A DNA stretch of 64,000 bases from Bog-473 sp963755375 (GCA_963755375.1 CAVWKG010000006.1:434001-498000), one strand, 5' to 3'; shown: positions 43,979 to 53,423, counted from the stretch's first letter. The notes: generated by a model from the sequence alone, not told the origin. Made by a program: numbers and translations.

Positions 43979-44884
43979 TCAGCCCTCTGTAATGACTGAT
44001 CCTCTGCGGGAATCGGACCGATCGAAGACTGGCACGACCTGTTCGTCGGAGATCAAACGCTTGTACGCACTGGGTTTCCGATATGCGTCTCCCAGCGTCT
44101 CACGCCCCCGGTACTCCCTGAGTGCGTCAAGATTTAGAGTGGCAAGGTAGACGTCCTCGGCATCACCTACCTCGAACATGATCTGGTCACGAGGTTGGCC
44201 GTTTTGTTCGAAGACCATTCCGTCAAAGACGCTGGAATGGCCATCTTGATCGGGAGCCGAATAGTTCACCGTTGCGATCGCGGTCATATTTTCGAAGGCT
44301 CGGGACCGAAGCTGATTGGTCCGCTCGCCAGCCAGGGGACAAGCGTTTGGAACCAGGATTAGTTCAGCACCGCCAAGCATCAGTTCACGCGCGGACTCAG
44401 GGAACTCTCGGTCGTAGCAGATCATGACCCCGAGACCGACGAACCCGTATTCAACGTCGAGCCGAGCAACCTCAAAGGAATTTCCAGGCGTGAGGGCTTT
44501 CTCCATTCCAAAATCACACGTGTGCACCTTGGCGTAACAAAGAACATCTTGACCATGCCGGTCGATGAGCAGGGCGGTGTTCCGAGGGGAACCAGGCCAC
44601 TGCTCCAGAAATGTCGCCAAAATCGCCAAGTTGAGATCGGACGCAGCCTTTCTGAATGCGCTCAGCCATGGATCGTCACGGGCGATGGCCATCTCTTTCC
44701 ACCTCGCCCGTCCAGCCTCGTTACCAGGGCACGGGGCGTAACCGATTTGCCACATCTCTGGCAGGATTGCGATGTCCGCCCTCTCTTCGGCGGCTCTCGA
44801 ACATGCGGCCAATCCCTTTTCGAGGTTGGCCTGAGGATCGCCAGTGGAAGCGAGTTGGCAGAGAGCCAGCCGTAGGTCGGTCAC
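43979..44884 (-). CDS. Nitrilase-superfamily carbon-nitrogen hydrolase
   Basis: Starting at GTG 44884 (MTDLRLALCQ) the protein has 301 residues; ATG 44917 would add 11. The catalytic triad is present: Glu43 in ILPEMWQ, Lys119 in CYAKVHTC, and Cys156 in MICYDREFPE. The second glutamate region (SARELMLGGAEL) also fits. Length is typical for omega-amidase, carbamoylase and ureidopropionase-like branches; specificity cannot be assigned. A longer frame reaching 45163 overlaps the divergent small gene at 44978 and is not believed. It is divergent from that gene with a short shared promoter region. Confidence 0.88.
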   Translation of the reverse strand: MTDLRLALCQLASTGDPQANLEKGLAACSRAAEERADIAILPEMWQIGYAPCPGNEAGRARWKEMAIARDDPWLSAFRKAASDLNLAILATFLEQWPGSPRNTALLIDRHGQDVLCYAKVHTCDFGMEKALTPGNSFEVARLDVEYGFVGLGVMICYDREFPESARELMLGGAELILVPNACPLAGERTNQLRSRAFENMTAIATVNYSAPDQDGHSSVFDGMVFEQNGQPRDQIMFEVGDAEDVYLATLNLDALREYRGRETLGDAYRKPSAYKRLISDEQVVPVFDRSDSRRGSVITEG

Positions 44885-44965
44885 TACTCCATTATGCGGC
44901 TCGAAGACTGGCACCATTTCTCTTGGGATGCCCTCGACCGCCGGGTAGGTGGCGCAGGTCGGCGC

Positions 44966-44977
44966 TACCCTGCCGCG
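44966..44977 (+). promoter_or_regulatory. Leaderless promoter for the small Trp/Cys-rich gene
   Basis: TACCCT at 44966-44971 lies six bases before the ATG at 44978, with no ribosome site, which fits a leaderless transcript. Confidence 0.4.
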
Positions 44978-45211
44978 ATGGACGGCATGCCCGAGCCCGG
45001 CGATCCCTGCCCAGGCTTCATCGCTCAACCGGGACGCTGCTGGCAGATGATCTACGACAAGCAGCTCCAGGCCAACCATTGCTCGGAGGCTCCCTCGTGG
45101 AACGGCCGGTGGTTTAGTGCCTCTGGCGACCGATGGTTTCGGGTATGGGCATGCCCTGATCACTCCGACGGGCTGACAGGGCTGAGAGAGTTCGGCCGGC
45201 GGCGCAATTGA
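44978..45211 (+). CDS. Small conserved-looking Trp/Cys-rich hypothetical protein
   Basis: The 77-residue product begins MDGMPEPGDPCPGF and has three Cys and six Trp (RCWQMIYDKQLQANHC, SWNGRWFSASGDRWFRVWAC). That composition is unlike a random frame. It probably folds as a compact domain in which Cys and Trp pack, possibly around a metal. I do not know a function. It is divergent from the nitrilase gene and has its own -10 box close to the start codon. Confidence 0.65.
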   Translation: MDGMPEPGDPCPGFIAQPGRCWQMIYDKQLQANHCSEAPSWNGRWFSASGDRWFRVWACPDHSDGLTGLREFGRRRN

Positions 45212-45376
45212 ACTAGCTGGTTGGGCGAGTCAGGAACCTCACCTGCGCCCCATCTCCCCGCCTCAGTCCGGCGCATAGGGACAGGCTCCGCCCAGCAGCG
45301 GTGGCGACTCGGTCGGGACCGCCGGGTGCGTAGATTGTGCTCCGATGCACTGTCTCGCGGGCACCGAGGAAGTCGC

Positions 45377-45928
45377 ATGGCCATCCTGACGTATGTGGCG
45401 ATCGCGTCGCTCGACGGCTATGTCGAAGACGAGCAGGGCAAATTCGACTGGGTGGCTCCGGACGAGGAGGTGCACGCGTTCGTCAACGATCTGGAGCGGC
45501 CAGTCGGCACGTATCTGTATGGACGGCGCATGTACGAGACGATGGCCTACTGGGAGACCGAAGATGATCGGCCCCCGGTGTACCAGGACTACGCGGAGAT
45601 CTGGCGTGCGGCCGAGAAGGTTGTCTACTCCCGAACGCTTCAGACGGTGTCCAGCGAGAGAACCCGAATCGAGCGCGAGTTCGACGCCGCTGCGATCAAG
45701 CGACTGAAGGAGACCTCGCGATCCGACATCGCCATCGGCGGAGCGGAGCTCGCCGGCCAGGCGATCGCCGAGAGGCTGGTCGACGAGTGCCATCTCTTGT
45801 TCGGGCCGGTTTTAGTTGGTGGTGGCAAGCGTGCCCTGCCCGCCGGCGTCCATGCCCATCTCGAGCTGTTGGACGAGCGCCGCTTTCGCAACGGCGTCGT
45901 ATACCTCCGCTACCGCAACCAGACCTGA
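45377..45928 (+). CDS. RibD C-terminal/dihydrofolate-reductase-like protein
   Basis: The ATG at 45377 follows GAGGA. The 183-residue product matches the YwjB/YyaP-type family: an N-terminal strand ILTYVAIASLDGYVEDEQG, the cofactor-side GTYLYGRRMYETMAYWE, then VVYSRTL, and the second nucleotide site IAIGGAELAGQAIAERLVDE with PVLVGGGKRALP. These proteins are reductase-like; most have no proven substrate. It stands alone on the + strand. Confidence 0.88.
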   Translation: MAILTYVAIASLDGYVEDEQGKFDWVAPDEEVHAFVNDLERPVGTYLYGRRMYETMAYWETEDDRPPVYQDYAEIWRAAEKVVYSRTLQTVSSERTRIEREFDAAAIKRLKETSRSDIAIGGAELAGQAIAERLVDECHLLFGPVLVGGGKRALPAGVHAHLELLDERRFRNGVVYLRYRNQT

Positions 45929-46081
45929 GCTGCCAATCGGAAGCGCAATAGCTACCAGGCGGCGTGGACTTTGATTCTCAAGGGTGGGCGTCGAGCACTC
46001 CGATGTAGGGTGCGTGTCGGCTCACCCAAGTGGGGCGTGCCGGTAGACCGAGCACACACCTTCAACCGAGCGGAGCTGATC

Positions 46082-46369
46082 ATGGCGTACGGGGTCATAC
46101 ATTTCTTTCCAGGCGGGACGCAGAGTCAGTACGACAAGACCGTTAGCGAGGTTCATCCCGCAGGCGGTGGCTTGCCAGAAGGTCAGTTGTTCCATGCCGC
46201 AGGCGCTTCCGAGGGCGGTTGGACGATCGTGGCCGTGCACGACTCAAAAGATGGTTGGGAGAAGTTCCGCGACGGAACTCTTGTTCCACGCATGCAGAAG
46301 GGCATTCAGGGTGGGTTTGAGACCCCACCTGAAGAAACAGGATTCGAGATTCACAACCTGCTTCCCTGA
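46082..46369 (+). CDS. Small ferredoxin-like-fold hypothetical protein (ABM-like)
   Basis: The 95-residue product begins MAYGVIHFFPGGT and has GLPEGQLFHAAG, GWTIVAVHDSKDGWEKF and RMQKGIQGGF. The alternation of strands and helices resembles dimeric alpha/beta-barrel (antibiotic-monooxygenase-like) small proteins of actinobacteria. No catalytic residues can be named. The in-frame codons before 46082 lack homology and a ribosome site. Confidence 0.7.
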   Translation: MAYGVIHFFPGGTQSQYDKTVSEVHPAGGGLPEGQLFHAAGASEGGWTIVAVHDSKDGWEKFRDGTLVPRMQKGIQGGFETPPEETGFEIHNLLP

Positions 46370-46623
46370 GCCGGTTCTTTCGGGGCTCAGTGGCGTCAAT
46401 CGTGTGGGCGTTCTCGCCGCCGACAATGAGGTCATGGGCAGGGTCACAGCGGGCGGGGTTCCGGCAGTAGATCACCAAGAGATGATCGAACGACTAGGTA
46501 ATGGCGTGGGCGGGCCCGATCCGCGAGCCGCACCGGGCACGGGATAACTCAGATCATCGGTGCTCGGCCCGGCCTCCAGTCATCGAAGACAAGACTGCCC
46601 CAGAACACCGGGAACGGGACGCC
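46370..46623. other. Intergenic region without a clear gene
   Basis: About 250 bases (420 if the next small frame is not a gene) with only short, domain-less open frames. I see no operator, hairpin or repeat of note. Confidence 0.35.
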
Positions 46624-46794
46624 ATGGGACCTCCGTCGTATGGAAGAGTCGGCGGCGTGCAACTGTCTGATTTGCGCGATTGGCGGGCCTGCTATCCAGG
46701 CTTCCGGGAGTCCGTGGCCCACCTCAGGGAAGCTCTGCTGGGGACGTGGCCCGACGTGGAGAAGTTTGCTCTGGCGGCGGGCGCGTTCAAGTGA
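46624..46794 (+). CDS. Possible small ORF coupled to the TMEM175 gene
   Basis: A 56-codon frame from ATG 46624 (SDLRDWRACYPGFRESVAHL, then WPDVEKFALAAGAFK) ends in a GTGA overlap with the start of the next gene, the pattern used by coupled genes in this genome. Composition is protein-like, but I recognise no family. It could equally be the 3' remnant of a longer gene. Confidence 0.35.
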   Translation: MGPPSYGRVGGVQLSDLRDWRACYPGFRESVAHLREALLGTWPDVEKFALAAGAFK

Positions 46795-47411
46795 GCGAAG
46801 CCTCAGATCCGGAGCTCCCGGAAACTGACATCGGCACCAGTCGGCTGGAGGCCTTCAGTGACGGGGTAATGGCTGTCATCATCACCATCACGGCACTCAG
46901 CCTCAAGGCTCCTCTCAGTGGATCATTCACCGCCTTGAGCCGGCGCCTGCCGGAACTGCTCGTCTACATCCTGAGCTTCACCTTCATCGGCATTTACTGG
47001 AACAACCACCACCAACTGCTTCGTGTCACGCGTCACATCAGCGGTAGCGTCATGTGGGCGAACCTCCACCTGCTCTTCTGGCTCTCGCTCATCCCAGTCG
47101 TGACTGAGTGGGTCGGCAGCTTCTACGGGGACCACTGGCCCGCCGCGACATACGGCATCGTCGCCTTGGGTGCGGCGATCGCCTTCTCGATCCTCGTGGT
47201 CGCAATCATCCGGGCAAACGGCCGGGATTCCGCGGTCGGTCGCGCTATCGGGTCAGATCTCAAGGGAAATATCTCGATTGCGGTGTATGCGTGCGCTATT
47301 GGGCTGGCATTCCTCAGCCCTTACGTGGCGTACGTCTTGTATGCCCTCGTTGCCGTCATCTGGTTTGTCCCAGATCGGCGCTTCGGGCGGCCGGGAGTGA
47401 CACCTATTTGA
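46791..47411 (+). CDS. TMEM175-family potassium channel-like protein (DUF1211)
   Basis: The 206-residue product has the family's first-helix signature RLEAFSDGVMAVIIT (Phe22, Ser23, Asp24), which forms the ion filter in bacterial TMEM175 channels, and six predicted spans. NNHHQLLRV and LHLLFWLSLIPVVTEW are typical loop and helix motifs. Start is the GTG overlapping the upstream small frame's stop. It should form a tetrameric potassium-selective channel in the membrane, by family knowledge. Confidence 0.88.
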   Translation: MSEASDPELPETDIGTSRLEAFSDGVMAVIITITALSLKAPLSGSFTALSRRLPELLVYILSFTFIGIYWNNHHQLLRVTRHISGSVMWANLHLLFWLSLIPVVTEWVGSFYGDHWPAATYGIVALGAAIAFSILVVAIIRANGRDSAVGRAIGSDLKGNISIAVYACAIGLAFLSPYVAYVLYALVAVIWFVPDRRFGRPGVTPI

Positions 47412-47541
47412 AGATTGAGACGCCAGCGGCCCGGCTACGTCGTAGTCAGATACCAGCGAGTGCCCCCTATCGCCGGGTTGGTGGGACAGAGCGGCACTTC
47501 GGTGACGGCAACGACAGATGTTTTTCTGCGTCGCTGGGAGG

Positions 47542-47898
47542 ATGACTTCTCGATTGCCGAAGAAGCACCGACCGGGTCAAGATGTGGGCGTGGAAGCGGG
47601 CACACTTCAGTTTGGGGTCGAAAAGACGAAGGTCAACTGGGGAGCCTTTATTCACAACATGGGGCTCGGCAGGACCATGTCGGCGACCACGATGAATAGC
47701 CGCTATGACGCCACCTCGGGTCCGGGGCCGTCAGTTGTAGTCCACAACGCAAACGGAGAGAAGCGGGTTCTTGAAGTAACCAAGACCGTCAAGGAAGCTC
47801 GGGATCGGATCGCCGCTATTGAGAAGGACTTCAAAACGCTCAACGCGGCCCAGTGGTGTGAGCGCTATGACGTCCCGCTTTCCTTCGTGTCCGGGTGA
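47542..47898 (+). CDS. Hypothetical protein, about 118 aa
   Basis: From ATG 47542 the frame has protein-like composition with a central GPSVVVHNANGEKRVLEVTK strand pair and a charged helix VKEARDRIAAIEKDF, ending in NAAQWCERYDVPLSF. The GGAGG before the ATG is too close to serve well, so a later GTG (47589) may be the true start. I do not recognise a family. A domain with a strand-rich ligand site followed by a helix is all that can be said. Confidence 0.5.
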   Translation: MTSRLPKKHRPGQDVGVEAGTLQFGVEKTKVNWGAFIHNMGLGRTMSATTMNSRYDATSGPGPSVVVHNANGEKRVLEVTKTVKEARDRIAAIEKDFKTLNAAQWCERYDVPLSFVSG

Positions 47899-48398
47899 CC
47901 CCATACGCCGGATCGGTGCGACACCTCGAGCCTGATGATCGGCGACTCGATCGGCTCGATCGCGAAGATCCGGGTCTCCAGCCTCTTCGTTCCAACCAGC
48001 CAACTGGTGGGTCGGCACGTTCGAGCAGGTGAGCAGCGGCCACCTCGAACCATCTTCAAGGACGGCAAGGTGCGTTATCGACCCGATGAGCAGGCCATTT
48101 CACCTGTGGCATGGAATTTCCTTTTTCTGACATGCCCCGCCTGTCGCGCGAAGCGTGAGTAGTTGCTCGGTCTCACTCATGCCGAGGCGTCGTCAGAATC
48201 CCCAGCGCCAGCTCCTATCCTGCTGGGCCCGTCTTCCGGGGGTCGACCAGAGCGCCGGACAGGTTGGTCACAGCGACAATTCGGGGTACGACTCTGCAAA
48301 TGGTCCAATTGCCCCATGCGGCCAGAGGCCCTGCGGCGCAGACTCTTCACGCTGGGGGGATTCCGAGAGGTTCGGGGGGCGGCATCGGGGGGAGGGGC
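47899..48398. other. 500-base gap with only weak frames
   Basis: A 75-codon + frame at 47935-48162 ends in FLFLTCPACRAKRE, a CxxC that might be a zinc ribbon end, but its N-terminal part has no family and no ribosome site. The rest shows no gene. The region is probably intergenic or decayed. Confidence 0.35.
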
Positions 48399-48980
48399 AT
48401 GGGCGACTACGTCCTCGAGAGCAAGCTAGCTCTCGAGCGCTTGATCGAGCGCCTCCGCGCGCCAGGTGAACCCCCGCTGGCTGAAGTGAGCCCGAACTCG
48501 AATGAACGCGCGAAGCGTTCCCGACGGGGAAGGCGCTCCCAAGTTCACGCAGCGGGCCATCCGGAGCTACTCCACGGAGGCCCAACGGATGGTGACGCCA
48601 AGGACAGCGCCGACCAGCATCCCGGCAGCCCGTCGACCACCGCCGAAGAAGAGACGGCGGTTCTCGAAAACTTCTGGGCGATCCATGAGGACCCGTACCC
48701 TACTGACGAGATGGTCCTGGTCGATTTCGACGAGGAGCCGGAAGTGTTTGACGAGGATCCCGGGGACTATGACAAAAATCGGGACCAGACCGACGAGGCA
48801 GACGAAATACTCGACGTCTACGAAGACGAGGATTGGAACAACGAAACAATCGTCGACGAGGGCACCGAAGTCCTCGACGAGGACCACCATGAGGTAGGCG
48901 ACTGGATATTCGAGGCGTTCGAGGTCTGGAGACTTGAGTACGACGCTGGTCTTGTTGACGCCTCGACCCCTCGCCCATAG
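48399..48980 (+). CDS. Highly acidic hypothetical protein
   Basis: The ATG at 48399 follows a GGGGGAGGGG purine tract. The 193-residue frame starts with a helical MGDYVLESKLALERLIERL, has a basic middle (NERAKRSRRGRRSQVH) and then a very acidic C-terminal half, with units such as FDEEPEVFDEDPGDYD and EDEDWNN, ending GDWIFEAFEVWRLEYD. The antisense frame is hydrophobic, a mirror effect of GA-rich codons, so coding on the + strand is not certain. If real it could be a DNA mimic, a metal-binding protein or a disordered regulator; nothing in the context decides this. Confidence 0.45.
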   Translation: MGDYVLESKLALERLIERLRAPGEPPLAEVSPNSNERAKRSRRGRRSQVHAAGHPELLHGGPTDGDAKDSADQHPGSPSTTAEEETAVLENFWAIHEDPYPTDEMVLVDFDEEPEVFDEDPGDYDKNRDQTDEADEILDVYEDEDWNNETIVDEGTEVLDEDHHEVGDWIFEAFEVWRLEYDAGLVDASTPRP

Positions 48981-49206
48981 CGCCGGACTGGGACCCTCTG
49001 TTGGCCTCGGTCGTTTAACCCTTCCGAACCTTGGTCACCACACTGCTACCCACCGGAACTCGTGACCCAGGGGCCGGCGACTGAGACACCACAGTCCACT
49101 CGCCTTTCTCGCCACGAAAGCGCTCCAGAAGAATCCAGTAGCGGACTCATCGAACTGATCGAGAAAGCCATGGGCGCGAAGCGTACCGACTGACTAAACC
49201 CCGTCT

Positions 49207-49969
<763 letters not shown>

Positions 49970-50271
49970 CCCCTGGCTAACGTTTAAGAGGACCTGAAGA
50001 CATATCGGCCGGTAGCGGGAAAGCCTTGAACATAGGCAAGAAATGCCAGATTCCGACTGTTAGCAGGGTCCACAGTGACCTATCGCAAAGGTCGCCACAA
50101 CGGACCAGGATCTCGCCTACGGGGTCTCCCACTCCCGGCGTACTGAGACAGTCTTGCCGTCATCTCAATTTGAGTTCCAGACTCCCAGCGAGGGCCATCG
50201 TCGTCGCCCAGAGCAACATCGCCTGTCAGCGCGCTCCTGATTGAGTCACACCTCGATGGGAGACTGCGAGC
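49970..50271. other. Intergenic region upstream of the DinB-like gene
   Basis: About 300 bases without a supported gene. Frames on both strands are short and lack domains. The stretch around 50050-50230 has low-quality coding resemblance only. No clear promoter or hairpin is seen. Confidence 0.35.
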
Positions 50272-50841
50272 ATGCCCATGAACGCACCTCTGATCCAAAA
50301 CGAGCGAGATGGCCTGCTCGCATTTCTCGAACACCAACGGGAGGCGGTTCGCAATGCCACGTACGGACTGCGGGAGGACCAAGCCCGCTTTCAGCCGACT
50401 CCGAGTGCGCTCAGCCTCGGCGGACTCGTCGAGCATCTCGCTCAGGGAGAACGCGATTGGAGCGATCACATAGCGGGCGCGCCATCGAGACGTGGATCTT
50501 TCGAGGACTACTTGGCGGGCTTTGCCCTCTCCGATGATGAAACGCTGGCTGACGTCCTCGAGCAGTACGAAGACGCATGCACGCACACAGGTTTTGTTGT
50601 TCAGAACGTTGACGATCTGGGTCGCCGTGTTCCGCTTCCGGAGGCTCCCTGGTTTCCCGATCCCGAGAGCTGCACGGTTCGGTGGATCTTGCTCCACCTT
50701 GTCGAAGAGACTGCGCGACATGCTGGGCATGCCGACATCATTCGTGAGGCACTCGACGGAGCGCTGAGCGGGCCGCTGATGGCAGCCGTGGAAGGATGGC
50801 CAGAAGAGGGGTGGGTAAAGCCTTGGCGGCCACTGGGCTGA
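50272..50841 (+). CDS. DinB/DUF664-family protein (thiol-dependent transferase-like)
   Basis: The 189-residue protein is a four-helix DinB-fold member of the DUF664 branch. The metal-site histidines fit LGGLVEHLAQGERDW and LLHLVEETARHAGHADIIRE, where the His of the first and the His-x3-His of the second form the usual triad. Relatives in actinobacteria are mycothiol-dependent enzymes, often for detoxification. The N-terminus NERDGLLAFLEHQREAV is the typical first helix. It stands alone. Substrate unknown. Confidence 0.88.
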   Translation: MPMNAPLIQNERDGLLAFLEHQREAVRNATYGLREDQARFQPTPSALSLGGLVEHLAQGERDWSDHIAGAPSRRGSFEDYLAGFALSDDETLADVLEQYEDACTHTGFVVQNVDDLGRRVPLPEAPWFPDPESCTVRWILLHLVEETARHAGHADIIREALDGALSGPLMAAVEGWPEEGWVKPWRPLG

Positions 50842-50931
50842 GCCATCCCGCCGATCGGGTAGGCCGCTGTCCCCGGCGTTCTGTGACAGGGATTGCTCGT
50901 CCGCCCTCCGGGCTACTTGTACGGTTTTCCA

Positions 50932-51633
50932 GTGATTGATCGGGTCCTGCTCTGGGATGTCGACGGGACATTGGTCAAGACCGGCGGCCTAGGTGCAGTC
51001 GTGTTCGACGTCGCGTTGGAACGTGTGTTCGGTGTTCGGCCTGAGATCCGCCCGAGGATGAGCGGCAAGACCGATCCGCAAATCGTGCGCGAGTACTTGT
51101 CGGACATGGGCATCGAAGAGACGCCCGAGCTGGTCGAGGCGGTGCTGCGTCATGTTGAGAGGGAGCTGGCCGCTGTCGTCGCCACAGGTCGCCTCGCCGC
51201 CGAGGGAAGGGCCTGTCCGGGTGCTGCCACACTCCTGGCCGAACTTGCCGCCCGGCCGTCCGTATTGTCCACCCTTGTAACCGGAAACGTTTACCCCAAC
51301 GCCATCGTTAAGGTGGCGGCCTTCGGTCTAGACAAATGGCTCAACTTCAGCGTGGGCGCATACGGCAGTGACGATCACGATCGCAGGCGCTTGGTGCCTT
51401 GCGCAATGGCGCGGGTAGCGGAGCAGACCGGCTGGCGCGCCGATCCCGATCAAGTTTGGGTGATCGGTGACACGCCGCGAGACCTTGATTGCGCCCGATC
51501 TGCCGGTGTCCGGTGTCTGCTCGTTGGGACCGGTCGCTATACAGCCGATTCGCTGGAGGGCATCGGAGCCAACGCCGTGCTCCACGATCTCTCCGACACC
51601 ACCGGAGTCGTAAGGCTCTTGACCGGCGTCTAG
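50932..51633 (+). CDS. HAD-superfamily hydrolase (phosphoglycolate-phosphatase-like)
   Basis: The start GTG at 50932 gives MIDRVLLWDVDGTLVKTGG, putting the nucleophile motif DVDGT where the family has it; an in-frame TTG at 50893 would add 13 residues. Other motifs are STLVTGN (motif II Thr), a Lys/Arg region HDRRRLVPCAMAR, and VIGDTPRDLDCARSAGV (motif IV acidic pair). A helical cap (GKTDPQIVREYLSD) sits after motif I. It is a 233-residue soluble phosphatase of the PGP-like branch; the substrate is not predictable. Confidence 0.88.
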   Translation: MIDRVLLWDVDGTLVKTGGLGAVVFDVALERVFGVRPEIRPRMSGKTDPQIVREYLSDMGIEETPELVEAVLRHVERELAAVVATGRLAAEGRACPGAATLLAELAARPSVLSTLVTGNVYPNAIVKVAAFGLDKWLNFSVGAYGSDDHDRRRLVPCAMARVAEQTGWRADPDQVWVIGDTPRDLDCARSAGVRCLLVGTGRYTADSLEGIGANAVLHDLSDTTGVVRLLTGV

Positions 51634-51927
51634 AACGCCACTGATCCGGCGCACGGGGGCAGTCCACGAGTGGGGCGGCTGCGGCCAGCTTTGCAAGTGC
51701 CAGCATATCTTTGCGGAAAAGTACAACGAGGTCGTCGGATCGACTACCAGCGGACGACACGACCACATTCCCGAGGTGCAGCGGATGCTCTCGGCTGCCT
51801 CCAGCCTCTTACCTCACGACAAACTCGGGCTTGACAGCCCATAGGAGCATCGAACGGGGATACCTCAGTTTCCCCTTGAAGTGGCCGCGTCTCTCAACTT
51901 ACGACGGGGGTGTGCCGCGCGAGCGCC

Positions 51928-52407
51928 TTAGTAGTCCTCGGTTGCTTCGGTGAATCTCTCAGCGAGCAGCTCAAGAGAGCTGTGCAGCTGGGCGAAGCGC
52001 CGCGTCCCCAGGATCTCTGCGATCCCCAGCTGGGCCGCCCCCGCCTCGGCGTAAATTGTCTGCTGAAGCCGCCGTCCCTTGGAAGTGAGTCGGATCACGC
52101 GAGCCCTTCCGTCGGCCGAATCGGGCTCGCGCACCAGGTACCCGTGTCGTTCCAGGTGCCCGAGCAGGTCGTTGACCGACTGTTTCGTGATCCCCCTCTG
52201 GTCCGCGAGCTGGCTTGGACGCAGTCCGTCGAGGCCCGGATAGCGCCAGAGCCCGACGTGTGCGGCGTTCAGATCGTCGAATCCCGCCGCAACGACGCCC
52301 GTATACATCTGCTCACGGACCCACTGCCAGGCGACACGCAGCAGCGCACCAATGTACGGGCTGACCTCGCCCATGGGATGGTCTCCAGGGAGAGAATCGC
52401 TTGACAT
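51928..52407 (-). CDS. MarR-family transcriptional regulator
   Basis: The 159-residue protein has the MarR winged helix: GLRPSQLADQRGITKQSVNDLLGHLERHGYLVREPD, with wing residues DGRARVIRLTSKGRRL (shown in pieces here: the recognition helix is ITKQSVNDLLGHLERHGY). Flanking helices form the dimer interface. Its ATG is immediately preceded by AATCGTA/TACGATT repeats that must also cover its own promoter (TAACCT on the minus strand, seven bases upstream of the ATG). It is divergent from a cupin gene that it probably represses together with itself. About 290 bases downstream of its stop hold no gene. Confidence 0.88.
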   Translation of the reverse strand: MSSDSLPGDHPMGEVSPYIGALLRVAWQWVREQMYTGVVAAGFDDLNAAHVGLWRYPGLDGLRPSQLADQRGITKQSVNDLLGHLERHGYLVREPDSADGRARVIRLTSKGRRLQQTIYAEAGAAQLGIAEILGTRRFAQLHSSLELLAERFTEATEDY

Positions 52408-52438
52408 AATCGTAAGGTTACCATACGATTTAATCGTA
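52408..52438. promoter_or_regulatory. Palindromic MarR operator in the divergent promoter
   Basis: AATCGTA at 52408-52414 and TACGATT at 52424-52430 form an inverted repeat around AGGTTACCA. A further AATCGTA follows at 52432-52438, and then GGTACC. The repeat begins at the base before the marR start and overlaps its -10 box, so binding there would block transcription in both directions. Confidence 0.7.
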
Positions 52439-52492
52439 AGGGTACCTGACTACCCGATCCGGGCACAGATTTATGGCGAGGAGGTGGTCGGT

Positions 52493-53206
52493 ATGACCAC
52501 AGCAGTCGTTGATTCCCCCAAGAGCGAGCAGGCGCAGGCCTGGTGGTTCCTCGACACCTTGGTTGTCGAACATCGCTGCGCGCCGGGCATGGATACCGTC
52601 GTACTCGAGATGACCTTGCCGGTCGGCGCTGCACCCCCGCTGCACGTCCACGACGACCTCGACGACACCTGGTACATCCTCGATGGCGAGATGGTCGTGC
52701 GCTGTGGTGACGACGAGTACGTCGTCGGAGCCGGTCACTGGGTCTCGATGCCCCGTGGCGTGCCGCACACATTCCGGGTGGTCGGTGACCGAGAAGCACG
52801 GATCTTGCTGATACACGACAACGCCAGCTTTCGGGACCTCATTCGCGATCTGGGCGCTCCGGCCACGGCGCGCGTCGTTCCCAGTCAACCGGCGTTCCCG
52901 CCGATAGACGAGCTGGCACGAATCGCCTCCTCACACGACCTCAGGCCGATCGGGCCCCCCATAAGCACCGAAGACAGCGACCGCGTCTTGGCGGTTGCGC
53001 GCTCGAGTGGCTCCTCGGAGCGAAGGAGCCATCGTGCACATCCAGGCTCTCGGTCACGTCGTGCTCAAGGTCAGCGACCTGCACCAGTCCGAGGAGTTCT
53101 ACTCGAGCCTATTGGGAATGCGCATCATCTCGCGAAACTCGGACCCGCGAATGACGTTCTTCAGCCTCGGGACACCGGGGATCCATCACGACTTCGCCCT
53201 CATTGA
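52493..53206 (+). CDS. Cupin-domain protein
   Basis: The ATG at 52493 follows GAGGAGG. The cupin core has the two metal motifs: PPLHVHDDLDDTWYILDGE and GHWVSMPRGVPHTFRVV, with three His and a Glu-equivalent position. The protein should be a small metal-binding beta barrel, enzyme or sensor. Homology would end near residue 170 (PIGPPISTEDSDRVL). The frame then continues for another 70 Arg/Ser-rich codons, overlapping the start of the next gene by 173 bases. The extra tail is probably a frameshift artefact or a read-through. It is divergent from marR, whose operator covers its promoter. Confidence 0.82.
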   Translation: MTTAVVDSPKSEQAQAWWFLDTLVVEHRCAPGMDTVVLEMTLPVGAAPPLHVHDDLDDTWYILDGEMVVRCGDDEYVVGAGHWVSMPRGVPHTFRVVGDREARILLIHDNASFRDLIRDLGAPATARVVPSQPAFPPIDELARIASSHDLRPIGPPISTEDSDRVLAVARSSGSSERRSHRAHPGSRSRRAQGQRPAPVRGVLLEPIGNAHHLAKLGPANDVLQPRDTGDPSRLRPH

Positions 53207-53423
53207 GCTCGGCCCGCATGCCCTTAAGCCAGAGTATGAAGCCAGAGGGCTCGCTCACGTGGCGTTCAAGGTGGGTGAATCAGTCGAGACGCTCAGTGTC
53301 ATACGGAATGTGCTCAATGCCTCGGGAACGCCCGTCCTCTACGAGGCGGAGCGGACCTTTTCGAAAAGCGTGCACGTCCTCGATCCGGACGGGAACGAGA
53401 TCGAGCTGTACGTCGACACCTGA
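53034..53423 (+). CDS. VOC-family (glyoxalase/dioxygenase-like) protein
   Basis: The GTG at 53034 has AAGGAG at 53023-53028. The 129-residue product is a vicinal-oxygen-chelate protein: paired beta-alpha-beta-beta-beta units with HVVLKVSDLHQSEEFYSSLLG and GLAHVAFKVGESVETL, ending DPDGNEIELYVDT. The metal positions are His in the first unit (GHVVLKV), His in the second (LAHVAFK) and Glu in the last (NEIELY). It probably follows the cupin in one transcript under MarR control. Known relatives are ring-cleaving dioxygenases and glyoxalases; no substrate can be assigned. Confidence 0.87.
   Translation: MHIQALGHVVLKVSDLHQSEEFYSSLLGMRIISRNSDPRMTFFSLGTPGIHHDFALIELGPHALKPEYEARGLAHVAFKVGESVETLSVIRNVLNASGTPVLYEAERTFSKSVHVLDPDGNEIELYVDT

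Noticed and set aside
44885..45163. N-terminal extension of the nitrilase to 45163
   Set aside because: The extension lacks homology and overlaps a better divergent gene; nitrilase homology starts at TDLRLALCQ.
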